A DNA stretch of 59,057 nucleotides from Bacillus sp. ISL-41. Its GTDB lineage: Bacteria > Bacillota > Bacilli > Bacillales > Cytobacillaceae. The stretch is from contig NZ_JAGGQP010000022.1 in NCBI RefSeq assembly GCF_018613235.1, forward strand, positions 1 to 59,057, given 5' to 3'. Below the pieces are notes generated by a model. It saw only the letters and a list, made by a program, of their open reading frames with translations, was not told the DNA's origin and searched no databases. The position numbers and the translations under genes are program-made. This document shows, one piece after another, positions 1 to 10,784 of the stretch (positions within the stretch are counted from its first letter, which is position 1; each line of letters begins with the position of its first letter).

Positions 1-8
1 GGCTAATC

Positions 9-46
9 GTACCCTTATGCAACAGTATCGCCATCTATAAGGGTAC
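9..46. repeat. 10-bp perfect inverted repeat (possible hairpin)
   Basis: GTACCCTTAT at 9-18 is the exact reverse complement of ATAAGGGTAC at 37-46, with an 18-nt loop. It lies just past the 3' end of the minus-strand MATE gene. There is no T-run after it on that strand, so it is either a weak terminator, an mRNA 3'-end hairpin, or part of an element outside the window. Confidence 0.4.
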
Positions 47-77
47 AATTAAAGGCTAGCAGCATAGTCTCCATAAC

Positions 78-1439
78 TTATTCTGCCTGGACTGGCTGGA
101 CATCCGGCACGAATGATTTTTTGACCCATACTCTGGATCTCCAACGCCACAGCATGAGCAATCCGCGTAGCCACTCATCTGCAATGAAGGCGATCCAGAT
201 GCCGACAAGCCCCATTTCCAGATAGATCCCCAGGAAATAAGAGAGTGTTACGCTCACTCCCCACATCGACAGGATTCCCATATAAACAGGGAATTTCACG
301 TCACCCGCAGCCCTTAGTGAACTGATGAGGACTAGATTAAAGGATCTGCCGGGTTCAAGGATGATTGTGAGCAAAATCAATGTGGTGCCGAGTTCGATGA
401 TGCTCATATTATCCGTGAAGATTCCAAGCAGGTTTTTTGAAAAGAAGGAAACAATCACCGCGGCAGCGATGGAAATGATAATCGCCAGCTTCAAACTTTT
501 TAATGCGCGCTTATACGCATTCTCGATTTCTTTTGCGCCGACCATATGTCCAATCAAAATCTGTGTTCCCTGACTGATTGCGATACTGAAAAGGAAAATG
601 AACATCATGACATTTTGAGTATAAACTTTTGCGGTCAATGCCTGTGTTCCAAGAGTCGCGATAAAATAGGTGATCACCATCTGGGATCCATTGTAGCTCA
701 AGTGCTCACCGGCAGATGGGATTCCGATATTAAGCAGGTTTTTCAGATGCTTTTTTGGAAAACTGAATAGCATTGATAATGGCAATGAACCAGGTATGCG
801 TTTTGTCATTACATAAATAGCGGCCAGCAATCCGATAATCCGGCTGACAGTGGTTGAAATCGCCACACCTTCTACCCCTAGGACAGGGAAGCCGAAAGGC
901 CCGAAGATGAAGAAATAGTTGCCGATGACGTTCAGCACGTTCATGCCGATCGTGACATACATAATGTCACGGGTAAATCCATAGCTGCGGATAATGCTGC
1001 TGACTGTCATGATCAACGACTGAATGAATGAAAAGCCGCCGACAATTTTTAGATAGGAATTGGCTTCATCAAACAATTCAGGGGGAAGATCCATTAACCG
1101 GAGTAATTGCTCGCTAAAAATGAAAACGGCTGCGCTCAGAACCAGGCCGAATACCAGGTTTGCACCGATCGAAACTGCTGAAACTTCACGGGCATCATCA
1201 TTCATTTTTGCGCCAAGGTTCTGCGCAACCAAAATAGCAGTCCCTGTTGCAATGAAGCCGAACATGACAATGACCATCGAAAGTATCTGGTTGGATACCC
1301 CGACAGCAGCCACGGAATTATCCGAATACTGGGAAAGCATGAGCGTATCCGCATTTCCCATCAGCATATATAGAAGAATTTCTATAAAAAGTGGCCATGT
1401 AATGGCAAAAAGTGATAGTTTAACTGTTTTATTTTTCAT
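78..1439 (-). CDS. MATE family multidrug/Na+ efflux transporter
   Basis: The 453-aa product is a polytopic membrane protein with about 12 hydrophobic segments, arranged as two homologous MatE halves (roughly residues 12-170 and 235-395). Such proteins export cationic drugs or metabolites, coupled to Na+ or H+. The opening has the family pattern: a hydrophobic first helix, then an N-A-D-T-hydrophobic stretch facing the membrane core. The N-A-D-T-L segment near residue 30 and the duplicated G-x-G-x-A-I-L-V-type segment near residue 65 support the family. The length is normal. The ATG at 1439 has a GGAGATG ribosome site upstream. The gene is monocistronic and convergent with nothing in the window. 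It resembles B. subtilis YoeA/NorM-type proteins, but the substrate cannot be assigned from sequence. Confidence 0.9.
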   Translation of the reverse strand: MKNKTVKLSLFAITWPLFIEILLYMLMGNADTLMLSQYSDNSVAAVGVSNQILSMVIVMFGFIATGTAILVAQNLGAKMNDDAREVSAVSIGANLVFGLVLSAAVFIFSEQLLRLMDLPPELFDEANSYLKIVGGFSFIQSLIMTVSSIIRSYGFTRDIMYVTIGMNVLNVIGNYFFIFGPFGFPVLGVEGVAISTTVSRIIGLLAAIYVMTKRIPGSLPLSMLFSFPKKHLKNLLNIGIPSAGEHLSYNGSQMVITYFIATLGTQALTAKVYTQNVMMFIFLFSIAISQGTQILIGHMVGAKEIENAYKRALKSLKLAIIISIAAAVIVSFFSKNLLGIFTDNMSIIELGTTLILLTIILEPGRSFNLVLISSLRAAGDVKFPVYMGILSMWGVSVTLSYFLGIYLEMGLVGIWIAFIADEWLRGLLMLWRWRSRVWVKKSFVPDVQPVQAE

Positions 1440-1637
1440 GTTTTACATCTCCAAGTTGTCACTCAATTCCTTAATTATACAGACTATGCGGAGAAATTGA
1501 AGTGAAAAAGATTCGTTTTCCGAAAAAACTTAATTCTGAAAAGTATATACTTAGCAAGGTGACTATATATAATTCGTCAGATTCTGGGAGAATTTCGGAT
1601 CGGCAAATAGGTTCGTCCCCTCGAAAAGTAAGAAAAT

Positions 1638-1672
1638 AAAAAAAGTAACCCCCTGTCCAGAAGGAAAGGGGG
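1638..1672 (-). terminator. Rho-independent terminator after the neopullulanase gene
   Basis: On the minus strand CCCCCT (1672-1667) pairs with AGGGGG (1654-1649), followed by TTACTTTTTTT, just downstream of the stop at 1683. Confidence 0.7.
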
Positions 1673-1682
1673 AAGGCTGTCT

Positions 1683-3827
<2,145 letters not shown>

Positions 3828-5105
3828 ATGAAAAAGGCATTGTCAATTTTCATGATGCTGGTCTTAATGATTGGCGCACTTGCTGCTTGTGGACCTAAAG
3901 AAGAAGAAAACACAGGTTCAAAAGACAACGGTGAGAAAACAGAAGACGCTTCTAAACCAGAGAAGCTAGTAGTTTGGGAAGATAAAGATAAGTCTGGCTG
4001 GCTTGAGAAAGTAGCAGCAGACTTCGAAAAAGAACACGGAATCAAAATCGATTTCAAAGAAGTAGAAATGGCTACAAAAATGAAAGAACAATTACGTCTT
4101 GATGGTCCTGCGGGAACTGGCCCGGACATCATCACTCTTCCACATGACCAAATCGGTGAGCTTGCAGTTCAGGGACATATCGCTGAACTAAATGTAAGCG
4201 ACGATGTGAAGAGCACTTTCTCTGAGTCATCAATCAACGCACAATCTTTCGACGGTAAATTATACGGACTTCCAAAGTCTGCTGAAACTCCAGTATTTAT
4301 CTACAACAAAGCTCTTATGACTGAAGTTCCTGCTACAATGGAAGACCTTTACGAATTCGCAAAAGCTAACACTAAAGACGGCAAGTACGGTTTCCTTGCA
4401 CTTTGGGATAACTTCTACTTTGCACACGCTCCAATCGGCGGCAACGGCGGATATGTATTCGGTGAAAAAGACGGCGCTCTTAACCCTCAAGATCTTGGCT
4501 TGAACAACGAAGGTGCTGTAAAAGGTACTGAGTACATTCAGAAATGGTATACTGAAGGACTATTCCCTAACGGAATCATCGGCGAAAACGGCGGTTCTGC
4601 TATGGACGGACTTTTCAATGAAGGTAAAGTAGCTTCTGTCATGAACGGACCATGGGCATTTGGCGGCATGAAAGATGCTGGCATCGAATATGGTGCAGCT
4701 CCATTCCCTAAATTTGCTGATGGAACACCAATGAAGACTTTCATGGGTGTTAAAGGCTGGCACGTTTCTTCTTACTCTAAAAATCAGGAATGGGCTACAA
4801 AGTTCCTTGAGTACATCACAAACGACGAAAATGCTAAGTACCGTTTCGAGCAAACTGCTGAAGTTCCAACTAACGTAGCTCTAGTTGACGACCCAGCAAT
4901 CGCTGAAAATGAAGGTGCTAAAGCTGTTGCACTACAGACACAAGACGCAGTACCAATGCCGAACATCCCGGAAATGGGCGAAGTTTGGGGACCAATGGCA
5001 AGCGCATTGCAAACTGTTGTAACAGGCAAAGCGGAACCACAAGCAGCTCTTGATTCAGCTGTAAAACAAATCGAGCAAAACATCCAGCAAAACCACGCAA
5101 AATAA
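3828..5105 (+). CDS. mdxE: Maltodextrin ABC transporter substrate-binding lipoprotein
   Basis: The 425-aa MalE/MdxE-type solute-binding protein captures maltodextrins outside the membrane and delivers them to MdxFG. It has a lipoprotein signal peptide with lipobox L-A-A-C (Cys21), a charged low-complexity linker rich in Glu/Lys (about 22-45), then an SBP_bac_1 fold (about 48-400). Length is close to B. subtilis MdxE. It is first in the operon, behind the cre/operator promoter, and a terminator-like hairpin follows it. Codon use is visibly more biased than in its neighbours (GCT, GTA, AAC, CTT), fitting high expression of a binding protein. An MsmX-type shared ATPase, not present here, would be needed to energise the system; that is inference from the B. 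subtilis system. Confidence 0.93.
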   Translation: MKKALSIFMMLVLMIGALAACGPKEEENTGSKDNGEKTEDASKPEKLVVWEDKDKSGWLEKVAADFEKEHGIKIDFKEVEMATKMKEQLRLDGPAGTGPDIITLPHDQIGELAVQGHIAELNVSDDVKSTFSESSINAQSFDGKLYGLPKSAETPVFIYNKALMTEVPATMEDLYEFAKANTKDGKYGFLALWDNFYFAHAPIGGNGGYVFGEKDGALNPQDLGLNNEGAVKGTEYIQKWYTEGLFPNGIIGENGGSAMDGLFNEGKVASVMNGPWAFGGMKDAGIEYGAAPFPKFADGTPMKTFMGVKGWHVSSYSKNQEWATKFLEYITNDENAKYRFEQTAEVPTNVALVDDPAIAENEGAKAVALQTQDAVPMPNIPEMGEVWGPMASALQTVVTGKAEPQAALDSAVKQIEQNIQQNHAK

Positions 5106-5566
5106 TAGTATTAATAGATATTACAGTACCTCCCATGGGGGGTACTGTTATATTTTCCAGCAGTATATTCCATTTTCTGTGTTTTCGTAAAGGGTATGTG
5201 AAAAGTCACAAAGTTTACGGAAACTGATGTAAAAAAGTCTTTCATTGAGCAAACGGTTGCGCTAGAATAGAGTTAAGTTAATCAGGTGCTTCATGAGAGT
5301 GAAAACAGGAAAAATCGATCCAATAAATTGTTTTCTCGAGCAGATATCCATTACGGGAAATAATGTATTCGTTCTCATAAAGCATCTGATGCTTTTACAA
5401 GGTCTCTTCGCAATGATTGCAGCTTTCGCCATAGCTTTGCCCACTCACTATCAGGCCTCTGTAAAAAGAAGCTGTTTGACCTGGGAATGGTCCAAAGTAA
5501 GCATGAAAAGCGGGTTACACGATGAGGTGCCTTAAAAAAACATAGAAAGAGAAAGGGGAATATAGG
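5106..5566 (+). promoter_or_regulatory. mdxE-mdxF intergenic region with candidate second promoter and operator
   Basis: This 461-bp gap holds the attenuator above and then a candidate promoter: TTTCAT (5240-5245), 17-bp spacer, TAGAAT (5263-5268). A near-palindrome GCAAACGGTTGC (5249-5260) sits between the two hexamers and shares the CAAACG core of the mdxE operator, so the same LacI-type repressor (or CcpA) probably controls both. The rest (5290-5550) contains a partial inverted repeat, GCTTCATGAGA (5287-5297) against TCTCATAAAGC (5374-5384). An 80-codon open frame at 5293-5535 has no ribosome site and is not called as a gene. Confidence 0.5.
5123..5156 (+). terminator. Internal terminator/attenuator between mdxE and mdxF
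   Basis: ACAGTACC (5123-5130) pairs with GGTACTGT (5141-5148), extended inward by TCCC/GGGG pairing, followed by TATATTTT. It should trim the transcript after mdxE and raise binding-protein output relative to the permease genes. Confidence 0.7.
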
Positions 5567-6850
5567 ATGAAAGAGAAGTCCTATCAAACCAACCACCGCA
5601 GAATAGCAACAGCCCTTTCGATTATTCCAGGGCTAGGACAGCTATACAACAAACAGTATTTAAAAGGAATCGCATTCTTAATTTTGACCGGTGCATTCTT
5701 CGGAGTTTTCGCAGATTTGCTCAACATGGGTTTATGGGGCCTGTTTACACTAGGAGAGCAGACGCCTCGTGACCACTCCATCTTCTTAATGGTTGAAGGG
5801 ATTCTGGCACTGATAGTCCTGATCTTTGGAATCGGTTTCTATCTATTCAACTTAAATGATGCATATAAGACTGGCTTAAAAAGAGATATGGGTGAGCGTC
5901 TTAGCACTGTTAAGGAGCAATACAACAACCTGATTGATAATGGATTCCCATACTTGATCATGTCACCGGGATTCCTGCTTTTGATTTTTGTAGTTGTATT
6001 TCCAATTCTATTTGTAGTCTTGCTGGCATTCACCAACTATGATCTGTACCATTCACCACCTGCAAAATTGGTTGACTGGGTCGGACTGAAAAACTTCTTT
6101 GATTTGTTCCGATTAGAATCTTGGCGTCAGACATTCTTCTCAGTACTTTCATGGACAATCATCTGGACATTCGTCGCAACCACTTTCCAGGTTGCATTGG
6201 GAATGTTCCTTGCGATTCTCGTAAATCAGAAGGATGTAAAAGGAAAGGCAATCATCCGTACTGTGTTCATTCTTCCTTGGGCTGTACCTGCATTCGTATC
6301 AATCCTTGTATTTGCTGGTATGTTCAACGAATCATTCGGTGCTATCAACCGTGATATCCTTGGTTTCTTTGGTATCGATCCTATTCCATGGATGACAGAG
6401 GCAATGTATACTAAAGTCGCGTTGATCATGATTCAAACATGGCTTGGATTCCCGTTCATTTTCGCAATGGTAACAGGTGTCCTCCAATCCATTCCGGAAG
6501 AATTATACGAAGCAGCAACTGTGGACGGTGCGACAAACTTCCAGAAGTTTAAGAACATCACATTGCCGCTTGTGCTTTTCGCTACAGCGCCAATTCTGAT
6601 TACGCAATACACGTTCAACTTCAATAACTTTAATATTATTTATCTCTTTAATGGCGGCGGACCTGCTATGCCAGGCGCTAATGCCGGCGGCACAGATATC
6701 CTGATTTCGTGGATTTACAGCCTCACGATGACATCTGCACAATATTCCAAAGCTGCTGCCATCACAATGCTCCTTTCATTAATCGTTATTGGAGTAGCTT
6801 TATGGCAATTCAAGAGAACGAAATCATTCCAAGAAGAGGATATGATGTAA
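5567..6850 (+). CDS. mdxF: Maltodextrin ABC transporter permease MdxF
   Basis: The 427-aa inner-membrane permease pairs with MdxG to form the maltodextrin translocation channel. An N-terminal extension with two hydrophobic segments, beginning with a P-G-L-G-Q-L-Y-N motif, precedes six transmembrane helices of the BPD_transp_1 domain. The cytoplasmic EAA loop, which docks the ATPase, reads E-L-Y-E-A-A-T-V-D-G-A near residues 310-320. Length is near the 435 aa of B. subtilis MdxF. ATG at 5567 follows GAAAGGGG. It ends one base before mdxG, so the two are translationally coupled. Confidence 0.93.
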   Translation: MKEKSYQTNHRRIATALSIIPGLGQLYNKQYLKGIAFLILTGAFFGVFADLLNMGLWGLFTLGEQTPRDHSIFLMVEGILALIVLIFGIGFYLFNLNDAYKTGLKRDMGERLSTVKEQYNNLIDNGFPYLIMSPGFLLLIFVVVFPILFVVLLAFTNYDLYHSPPAKLVDWVGLKNFFDLFRLESWRQTFFSVLSWTIIWTFVATTFQVALGMFLAILVNQKDVKGKAIIRTVFILPWAVPAFVSILVFAGMFNESFGAINRDILGFFGIDPIPWMTEAMYTKVALIMIQTWLGFPFIFAMVTGVLQSIPEELYEAATVDGATNFQKFKNITLPLVLFATAPILITQYTFNFNNFNIIYLFNGGGPAMPGANAGGTDILISWIYSLTMTSAQYSKAAAITMLLSLIVIGVALWQFKRTKSFQEEDMM

Positions 6851-6851
6851 T

Positions 6852-7694
6852 ATGAGTATCAAACGACAGAAATATCTCAGACTGACATTAACATATCTTG
6901 TGATTTTGGCTATGTTTGCGATCATTATCTACCCGCTCCTCTGGATTGTCGGTTCATCGTTCAATCCGGGGCAAAGCTTGTCCGGTTCAAGCATCATTCC
7001 GGAAAATGCTACGCTTGCTCACTATAAGGAGCTTTTCGATACTAGCCAAAGCGCGTACTTGTACTGGTACTGGAATTCGCTGAAGGTAAGTGTGCTGACA
7101 ATGGTGTTTACTGTCATCCTTGTCAGCCTGACTGCGTATTCATTTTCACGCTATCGCTTCATCGGCCGTAAAAACAGCTTGATGACATTTCTGATCCTGC
7201 AGATGATTCCAAACTTTGCAGCCTTGATCGCGATTTTCATCCTTGCATTATTGACTGGGTTACTTGACACTCATCTAGGCTTGATCCTTGTATATGTTGG
7301 GGGCGCAATCCCGATGAATACTTGGTTAATGAAGGGATATCTTGATACGATTCCGAAAGAACTTGATGAATCAGCTAAAATGGACGGTGCCGGCCACTTG
7401 AGGATATTCTTCCAAATCGTCATGCCGCTTGCGACACCAATCATCGCGGTTGTAGCTTTGTTCGCGTTCATTGCTCCATTTGGTGATTTCATCCTTGCGA
7501 GAATCCTTTTAAGAACAGAAGAAAAATACACACTTGCTGTTGGTCTATATGATATGGTAGCCAAACAGTTCGGTGCAGAATTCACGACTTTCGCAGCTGG
7601 TGCAGTATTGATCGCGGTACCGATTGCCATCCTTTTCCTGTCATTCCAAAAATACTTTGTTTCTGGTTTGACGGCAGGAGGAACAAAAGGATAA
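6852..7694 (+). CDS. mdxG: Maltodextrin ABC transporter permease MdxG
   Basis: The 280-aa second permease subunit has six predicted transmembrane helices and the EAA loop (E-L-D-E-S-A-K-M-D-G-A, near residue 170). It is of MalG type, including a long first periplasmic loop with an N-P-G-Q-S motif. Length matches B. subtilis MdxG (278 aa). It starts 2 bases after the mdxF stop codon and relies on a ribosome site inside mdxF (AAGAGGA). A strong hairpin follows before the amylase gene. Confidence 0.93.
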   Translation: MSIKRQKYLRLTLTYLVILAMFAIIIYPLLWIVGSSFNPGQSLSGSSIIPENATLAHYKELFDTSQSAYLYWYWNSLKVSVLTMVFTVILVSLTAYSFSRYRFIGRKNSLMTFLILQMIPNFAALIAIFILALLTGLLDTHLGLILVYVGGAIPMNTWLMKGYLDTIPKELDESAKMDGAGHLRIFFQIVMPLATPIIAVVALFAFIAPFGDFILARILLRTEEKYTLAVGLYDMVAKQFGAEFTTFAAGAVLIAVPIAILFLSFQKYFVSGLTAGGTKG

Positions 7695-7714
7695 TCTATT
7701 AGGGCAGAAACATT

Positions 7715-7746
7715 TTAAGCAAAGGCCATATTTGGCCTTTGCTTAA
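7715..7746 (+). other. 14-bp perfect intercistronic hairpin
   Basis: TTAAGCAAAGGCCA (7715-7728) and its exact reverse complement (7733-7746) flank a 4-nt loop. The following sequence is not T-rich, so it looks more like an mRNA-stabilising or processing hairpin between mdxG and the amylase gene than a full terminator. Confidence 0.6.
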
Positions 7747-7766
7747 ATTATGAGGAGGACCCGGAG

Positions 7767-9308
7767 ATGAAAAAAATGATCATCTTCATCTTGATTCCGT
7801 TTCTTCTTTTTAGCTCCCTCCCGGCAGGTGCCGCTGAAAAAGAAGGACGCAAATGGCAGGATGAAACAATTTACTTTTTAATGGTTGACCGTTTTAACAA
7901 CGGTGACAATAGCAATGACTTCGAGGTTGATGCGAATGACCCAAAGGCTTATCATGGAGGCGATTTCCAGGGTGTCATCGACCAGCTGGATTATATTAAG
8001 GATATGGGATTTACCGCTATCTGGCTGACACCTGTGTTCGATAATGTCGATAAAGGCTACCATGGATACTGGATTAAGGACTTCTATAATACAGAAGAGC
8101 ACTTTGGAAGCGTTGACAAATTCAAAGAGCTGGTAAAAGAGGCTCATGATCGTGACATTAAAATCATATTGGATTTTGTCGTCAACCATGTCGCTCCAGA
8201 ACACGAGTGGGTAAATGATCCTGCTAAGAAAGACTGGTTCCATGAAAAGCAGGATATCCTTGATTGGAACGACCAGGAACAGCTGGAGAATAACTGGCTT
8301 TATGGTTTGCCGGATCTGGCCCAGGAAAATCCTGAGACAAAGGAATATTTACTGGATGCTGCTAAATGGTGGATTGAAGAAACGAATATCGACGGTTACA
8401 GACTTGATACTGTCCGTCACGTACCTGTTGAGTTCTGGGAAGAGTTTTCAAAAGAAGTGAAAAGTGTTAAAGAGGACTTTTATCTGATTGGCGAGGTTTG
8501 GTCTGAGGATCCAAATTATATTGCTGAATATGATAGAGCGGGAATCGATGGCTTTGTTGATTTCCCATTGAATGAGCAGCTGCGCACTGCATTCGAAAAA
8601 CCTGATCAAACTTTGGACTGGCTTTTAACAACAGCGAAAAGAAATAAAGCGATATATGAAAACCCTGAATTAATGGGGAATTTTATCGATAACCATGATA
8701 TGGTCAGGTTCACAAGGAAAGCGGTCCAGAACAGACAGCATCCAGGAACGAGATGGAAGATGGCACTGACGTATATGTATACTGCTCCAGGAATTCCAAT
8801 TGTCTATTATGGAAGTGAAATCGCCCTTGACGGTGGGGAAGATCCGGATAACCGCAGGCAAATGAGCTTCAGGGCTGATAAAGAATTAATCGATTACATC
8901 ACGAAAATTGGAGAGCTGCGCAATGACCTTCCTTCATTAAGAAGAGGCGATTTGGAAGTCCTTTATGAAAAGAAAGGCATGGCTGTTTTCAAAAGGACCT
9001 ATGAGAATGAAACTGCCGTTATTGCGATTAATAATACTTCAAATACCCAGAATGTCACATTGACAGCGGATCAGTTAGAGGCTGACAAAGAGCTGAGAGG
9101 CTTACTTGCAAATGATCTTGTCAGAAGCAAGGATGGAGAATATAACCTGGCTTTGGATCGGGAAAAAGCAGAAATTTATGTTCTTGCGGAAAAAACCGGG
9201 TTGAATATTCCTTATTTACTGGCAATGGGTGCTGTATACGCTGCTTTCTTCGGTTTCATTTTCCTTCTATTTAAGAGGAGGAAGAGAAGCAAGGAGCAAG
9301 GAGAATAG
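7767..9308 (+). CDS. Secreted, C-terminally membrane-anchored alpha-amylase (GH13)
   Basis: The 513-aa GH13 enzyme degrades starch or maltodextrin at the cell surface to feed MdxE. An N-terminal signal peptide (about residues 1-22, ending A-G-A-A) is followed by the catalytic barrel and a short beta domain. The catalytic residues are Asp214 (YRLDTVRH), Glu243 (IGEVWSED) and Asp311 (FIDNHD). A hydrophobic helix near 484-505 is followed by a KRRKR-type cytoplasmic tail, predicting an anchored ectoenzyme rather than a free one. The anchor is a plain transmembrane segment, with no LPXTG motif. GGAGGA precedes the ATG. It is in line with mdxEFG and probably co-regulated. Confidence 0.9.
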   Translation: MKKMIIFILIPFLLFSSLPAGAAEKEGRKWQDETIYFLMVDRFNNGDNSNDFEVDANDPKAYHGGDFQGVIDQLDYIKDMGFTAIWLTPVFDNVDKGYHGYWIKDFYNTEEHFGSVDKFKELVKEAHDRDIKIILDFVVNHVAPEHEWVNDPAKKDWFHEKQDILDWNDQEQLENNWLYGLPDLAQENPETKEYLLDAAKWWIEETNIDGYRLDTVRHVPVEFWEEFSKEVKSVKEDFYLIGEVWSEDPNYIAEYDRAGIDGFVDFPLNEQLRTAFEKPDQTLDWLLTTAKRNKAIYENPELMGNFIDNHDMVRFTRKAVQNRQHPGTRWKMALTYMYTAPGIPIVYYGSEIALDGGEDPDNRRQMSFRADKELIDYITKIGELRNDLPSLRRGDLEVLYEKKGMAVFKRTYENETAVIAINNTSNTQNVTLTADQLEADKELRGLLANDLVRSKDGEYNLALDREKAEIYVLAEKTGLNIPYLLAMGAVYAAFFGFIFLLFKRRKRSKEQGE

Positions 9309-9425
9309 TCCAAATCTTGCCTGCACTGTTGTTTAATGGAGGCTTGAAAAAATAAGCAAAAAACCTGGACAATTCATTTATAATAAAGATAAGGGAATTG
9401 CTCTGGCAAAAGGGAGGGGAACTTT

Positions 9426-10469
9426 ATGGCTGTCACAATAAAAGATGTTGCGAAGGTTGCAAATGTCGCGCCTTCAACTGTCTCGCGTGTTATCGCCAAT
9501 AGTCCAAGAATCAGCGAAAAAACGAAAGAAAGAGTCAGGGAGGTTATGGATCAGCTAGGGTATCACCCGAACTTCATCGCCAGAAGCCTGGCCAGCCAAT
9601 CGACTCGGGCAATCGGTCTGGTCATGCCAAGTTCTACTGATGTCGTATTCCAGAATCCGTTTTTTCCAACTGTCCTGAGAGGATTAAGTGAAGGAGCTCA
9701 TTCTAAGCAGTACGCCCTTCATATGACCACTGGTAAAACAGAGGATGAAATTTTCGATGGTGTTGTCGCAATGGTTCAGGGCGGAAGAGTAGATGGTGTG
9801 GTTCTTTTATATTCAAAGGTGGAAGATAGGGTCATTGCTTATCTGAAGGAAAGAAATTTTCCTTTTGTGGTAATTGGCAAGCCTTTTAAAGATGATGAAA
9901 ATACCAGTTATGTTGATAATGATAACTTTAAAGCCGGAAAAGAAGTGACCGAGCATTTGATCCAGCTTGGCCACGACCGGATTGGTTTCATCGGAGGAAA
10001 TCTAGATCTGGTCGTAACGGTTGAACGCCTGCTTGGCTATGAAAAAGCTTTGAGGAACTCAGGGATCCATCTGGAAGACAAGTACATCGTCAACGATGAA
10101 TTCCTCCGCGAAAGCGGCCAGGATGCCGTGGAGGTATTGTTATCCTTAGAACATCCGCCTACCGCCATGGTCGTTGCGGATGACTTGATGGCACTTGGTG
10201 TGCTGAATAAGCTTGATGAAATGGGAATTGCGGTACCTCAGGATGTCTCAATTGTCAGTTTTAACAATGTCCTTATTGCCGAAATGGCAAGACCGCCTTT
10301 GACTTCTGTGGATATTAACATTTTCGATCTAGGATACCAAGCTGCGAAATGCCTGATCCAGATCATAGAGAATCCGAATGAGCCAATCAAACGGATTATC
10401 GTACCGTTCAATATAGTGACACGCTACTCTTGCGGTCATCCTAAGGATTACAAGGAAGTACTTGTATAA
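9426..10469 (+). CDS. LacI-family transcriptional regulator of the maltodextrin operon
   Basis: The 347-aa regulator has an N-terminal LacI helix-turn-helix (about residues 4-23, D-V-A-K-V-A-N-V-A-P-S-T-V-S-R) with the hinge helix that inserts in the minor groove (about 50-60). A periplasmic-binding-protein-like sensor domain (60-340) follows. It is of the MalR/MdxR type. Its place directly after the amylase gene, and the CAAACG-core dyads before mdxE and mdxF, make it the likely local regulator responding to maltose or maltodextrin; this is inference. GGAGGGGAA precedes the ATG. A strong terminator follows. Confidence 0.9.
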   Translation: MAVTIKDVAKVANVAPSTVSRVIANSPRISEKTKERVREVMDQLGYHPNFIARSLASQSTRAIGLVMPSSTDVVFQNPFFPTVLRGLSEGAHSKQYALHMTTGKTEDEIFDGVVAMVQGGRVDGVVLLYSKVEDRVIAYLKERNFPFVVIGKPFKDDENTSYVDNDNFKAGKEVTEHLIQLGHDRIGFIGGNLDLVVTVERLLGYEKALRNSGIHLEDKYIVNDEFLRESGQDAVEVLLSLEHPPTAMVVADDLMALGVLNKLDEMGIAVPQDVSIVSFNNVLIAEMARPPLTSVDINIFDLGYQAAKCLIQIIENPNEPIKRIIVPFNIVTRYSCGHPKDYKEVLV

Positions 10470-10477
10470 TAAATGAT

Positions 10478-10509
10478 CTGCACCTCCAGTTGCTGGGGGT
10501 GCAGTTTTT
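10478..10509 (+). terminator. Terminator after the LacI-type regulator
   Basis: CTGCACCTCCAG (10478-10489), loop TTG, CTGGGGGTGCAG (10493-10504) with one G-U pair, then TTTTT. Confidence 0.9.
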
Positions 10510-10570
10510 GCATTTCTTATGAAAATCATAAAATTATTTAGTTGTGGATGCCACATGTAGTATTCTTAAT

Positions 10571-10780
10571 CCAGCTCCAGCGCCTATCCAGTTTTCATCC
10601 CTGACAGTGCATCCTCGGGTATCTTGCGAGAAGCGCTAGCTTTGAGCAGCTCGAGTCGCTTGTCTAACTGCGGCTCCTAACTCCTCGAGACGCTTCGGTC
10701 CTGCCAATGAAGTCAAAGAACGACTTCCCTGTCAGGACCTCCAGCGCTTGTCGGAGTTGGACAGTCGCCTACGCTTTTTG
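10571..10780. repeat. Structured intergenic repeat, long variant (family A)
   Basis: It begins with CCAGCTCCAGCGCC and ends with a CGCCTACGCTTTTT-like tail. The core hairpin has arms around GAAGTC-aaagaac-GACTTC. It contains about 95 bp of extra sequence near the 5' end compared with the compact copy at 45085. Apart from this element the 315-bp gap after the LacI gene holds only the terminator. Confidence 0.75.
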
Positions 10781-10784
10781 TTCT

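Noticed and set aside
4784-5083. Open frames opposite mdxE
   Set aside because: Low-complexity shadow frames caused by the strongly biased codon use of mdxE.
5293-5535. 80-codon open frame between mdxE and mdxF
   Set aside because: No ribosome site, no recognisable protein, and it overlaps candidate regulatory DNA.
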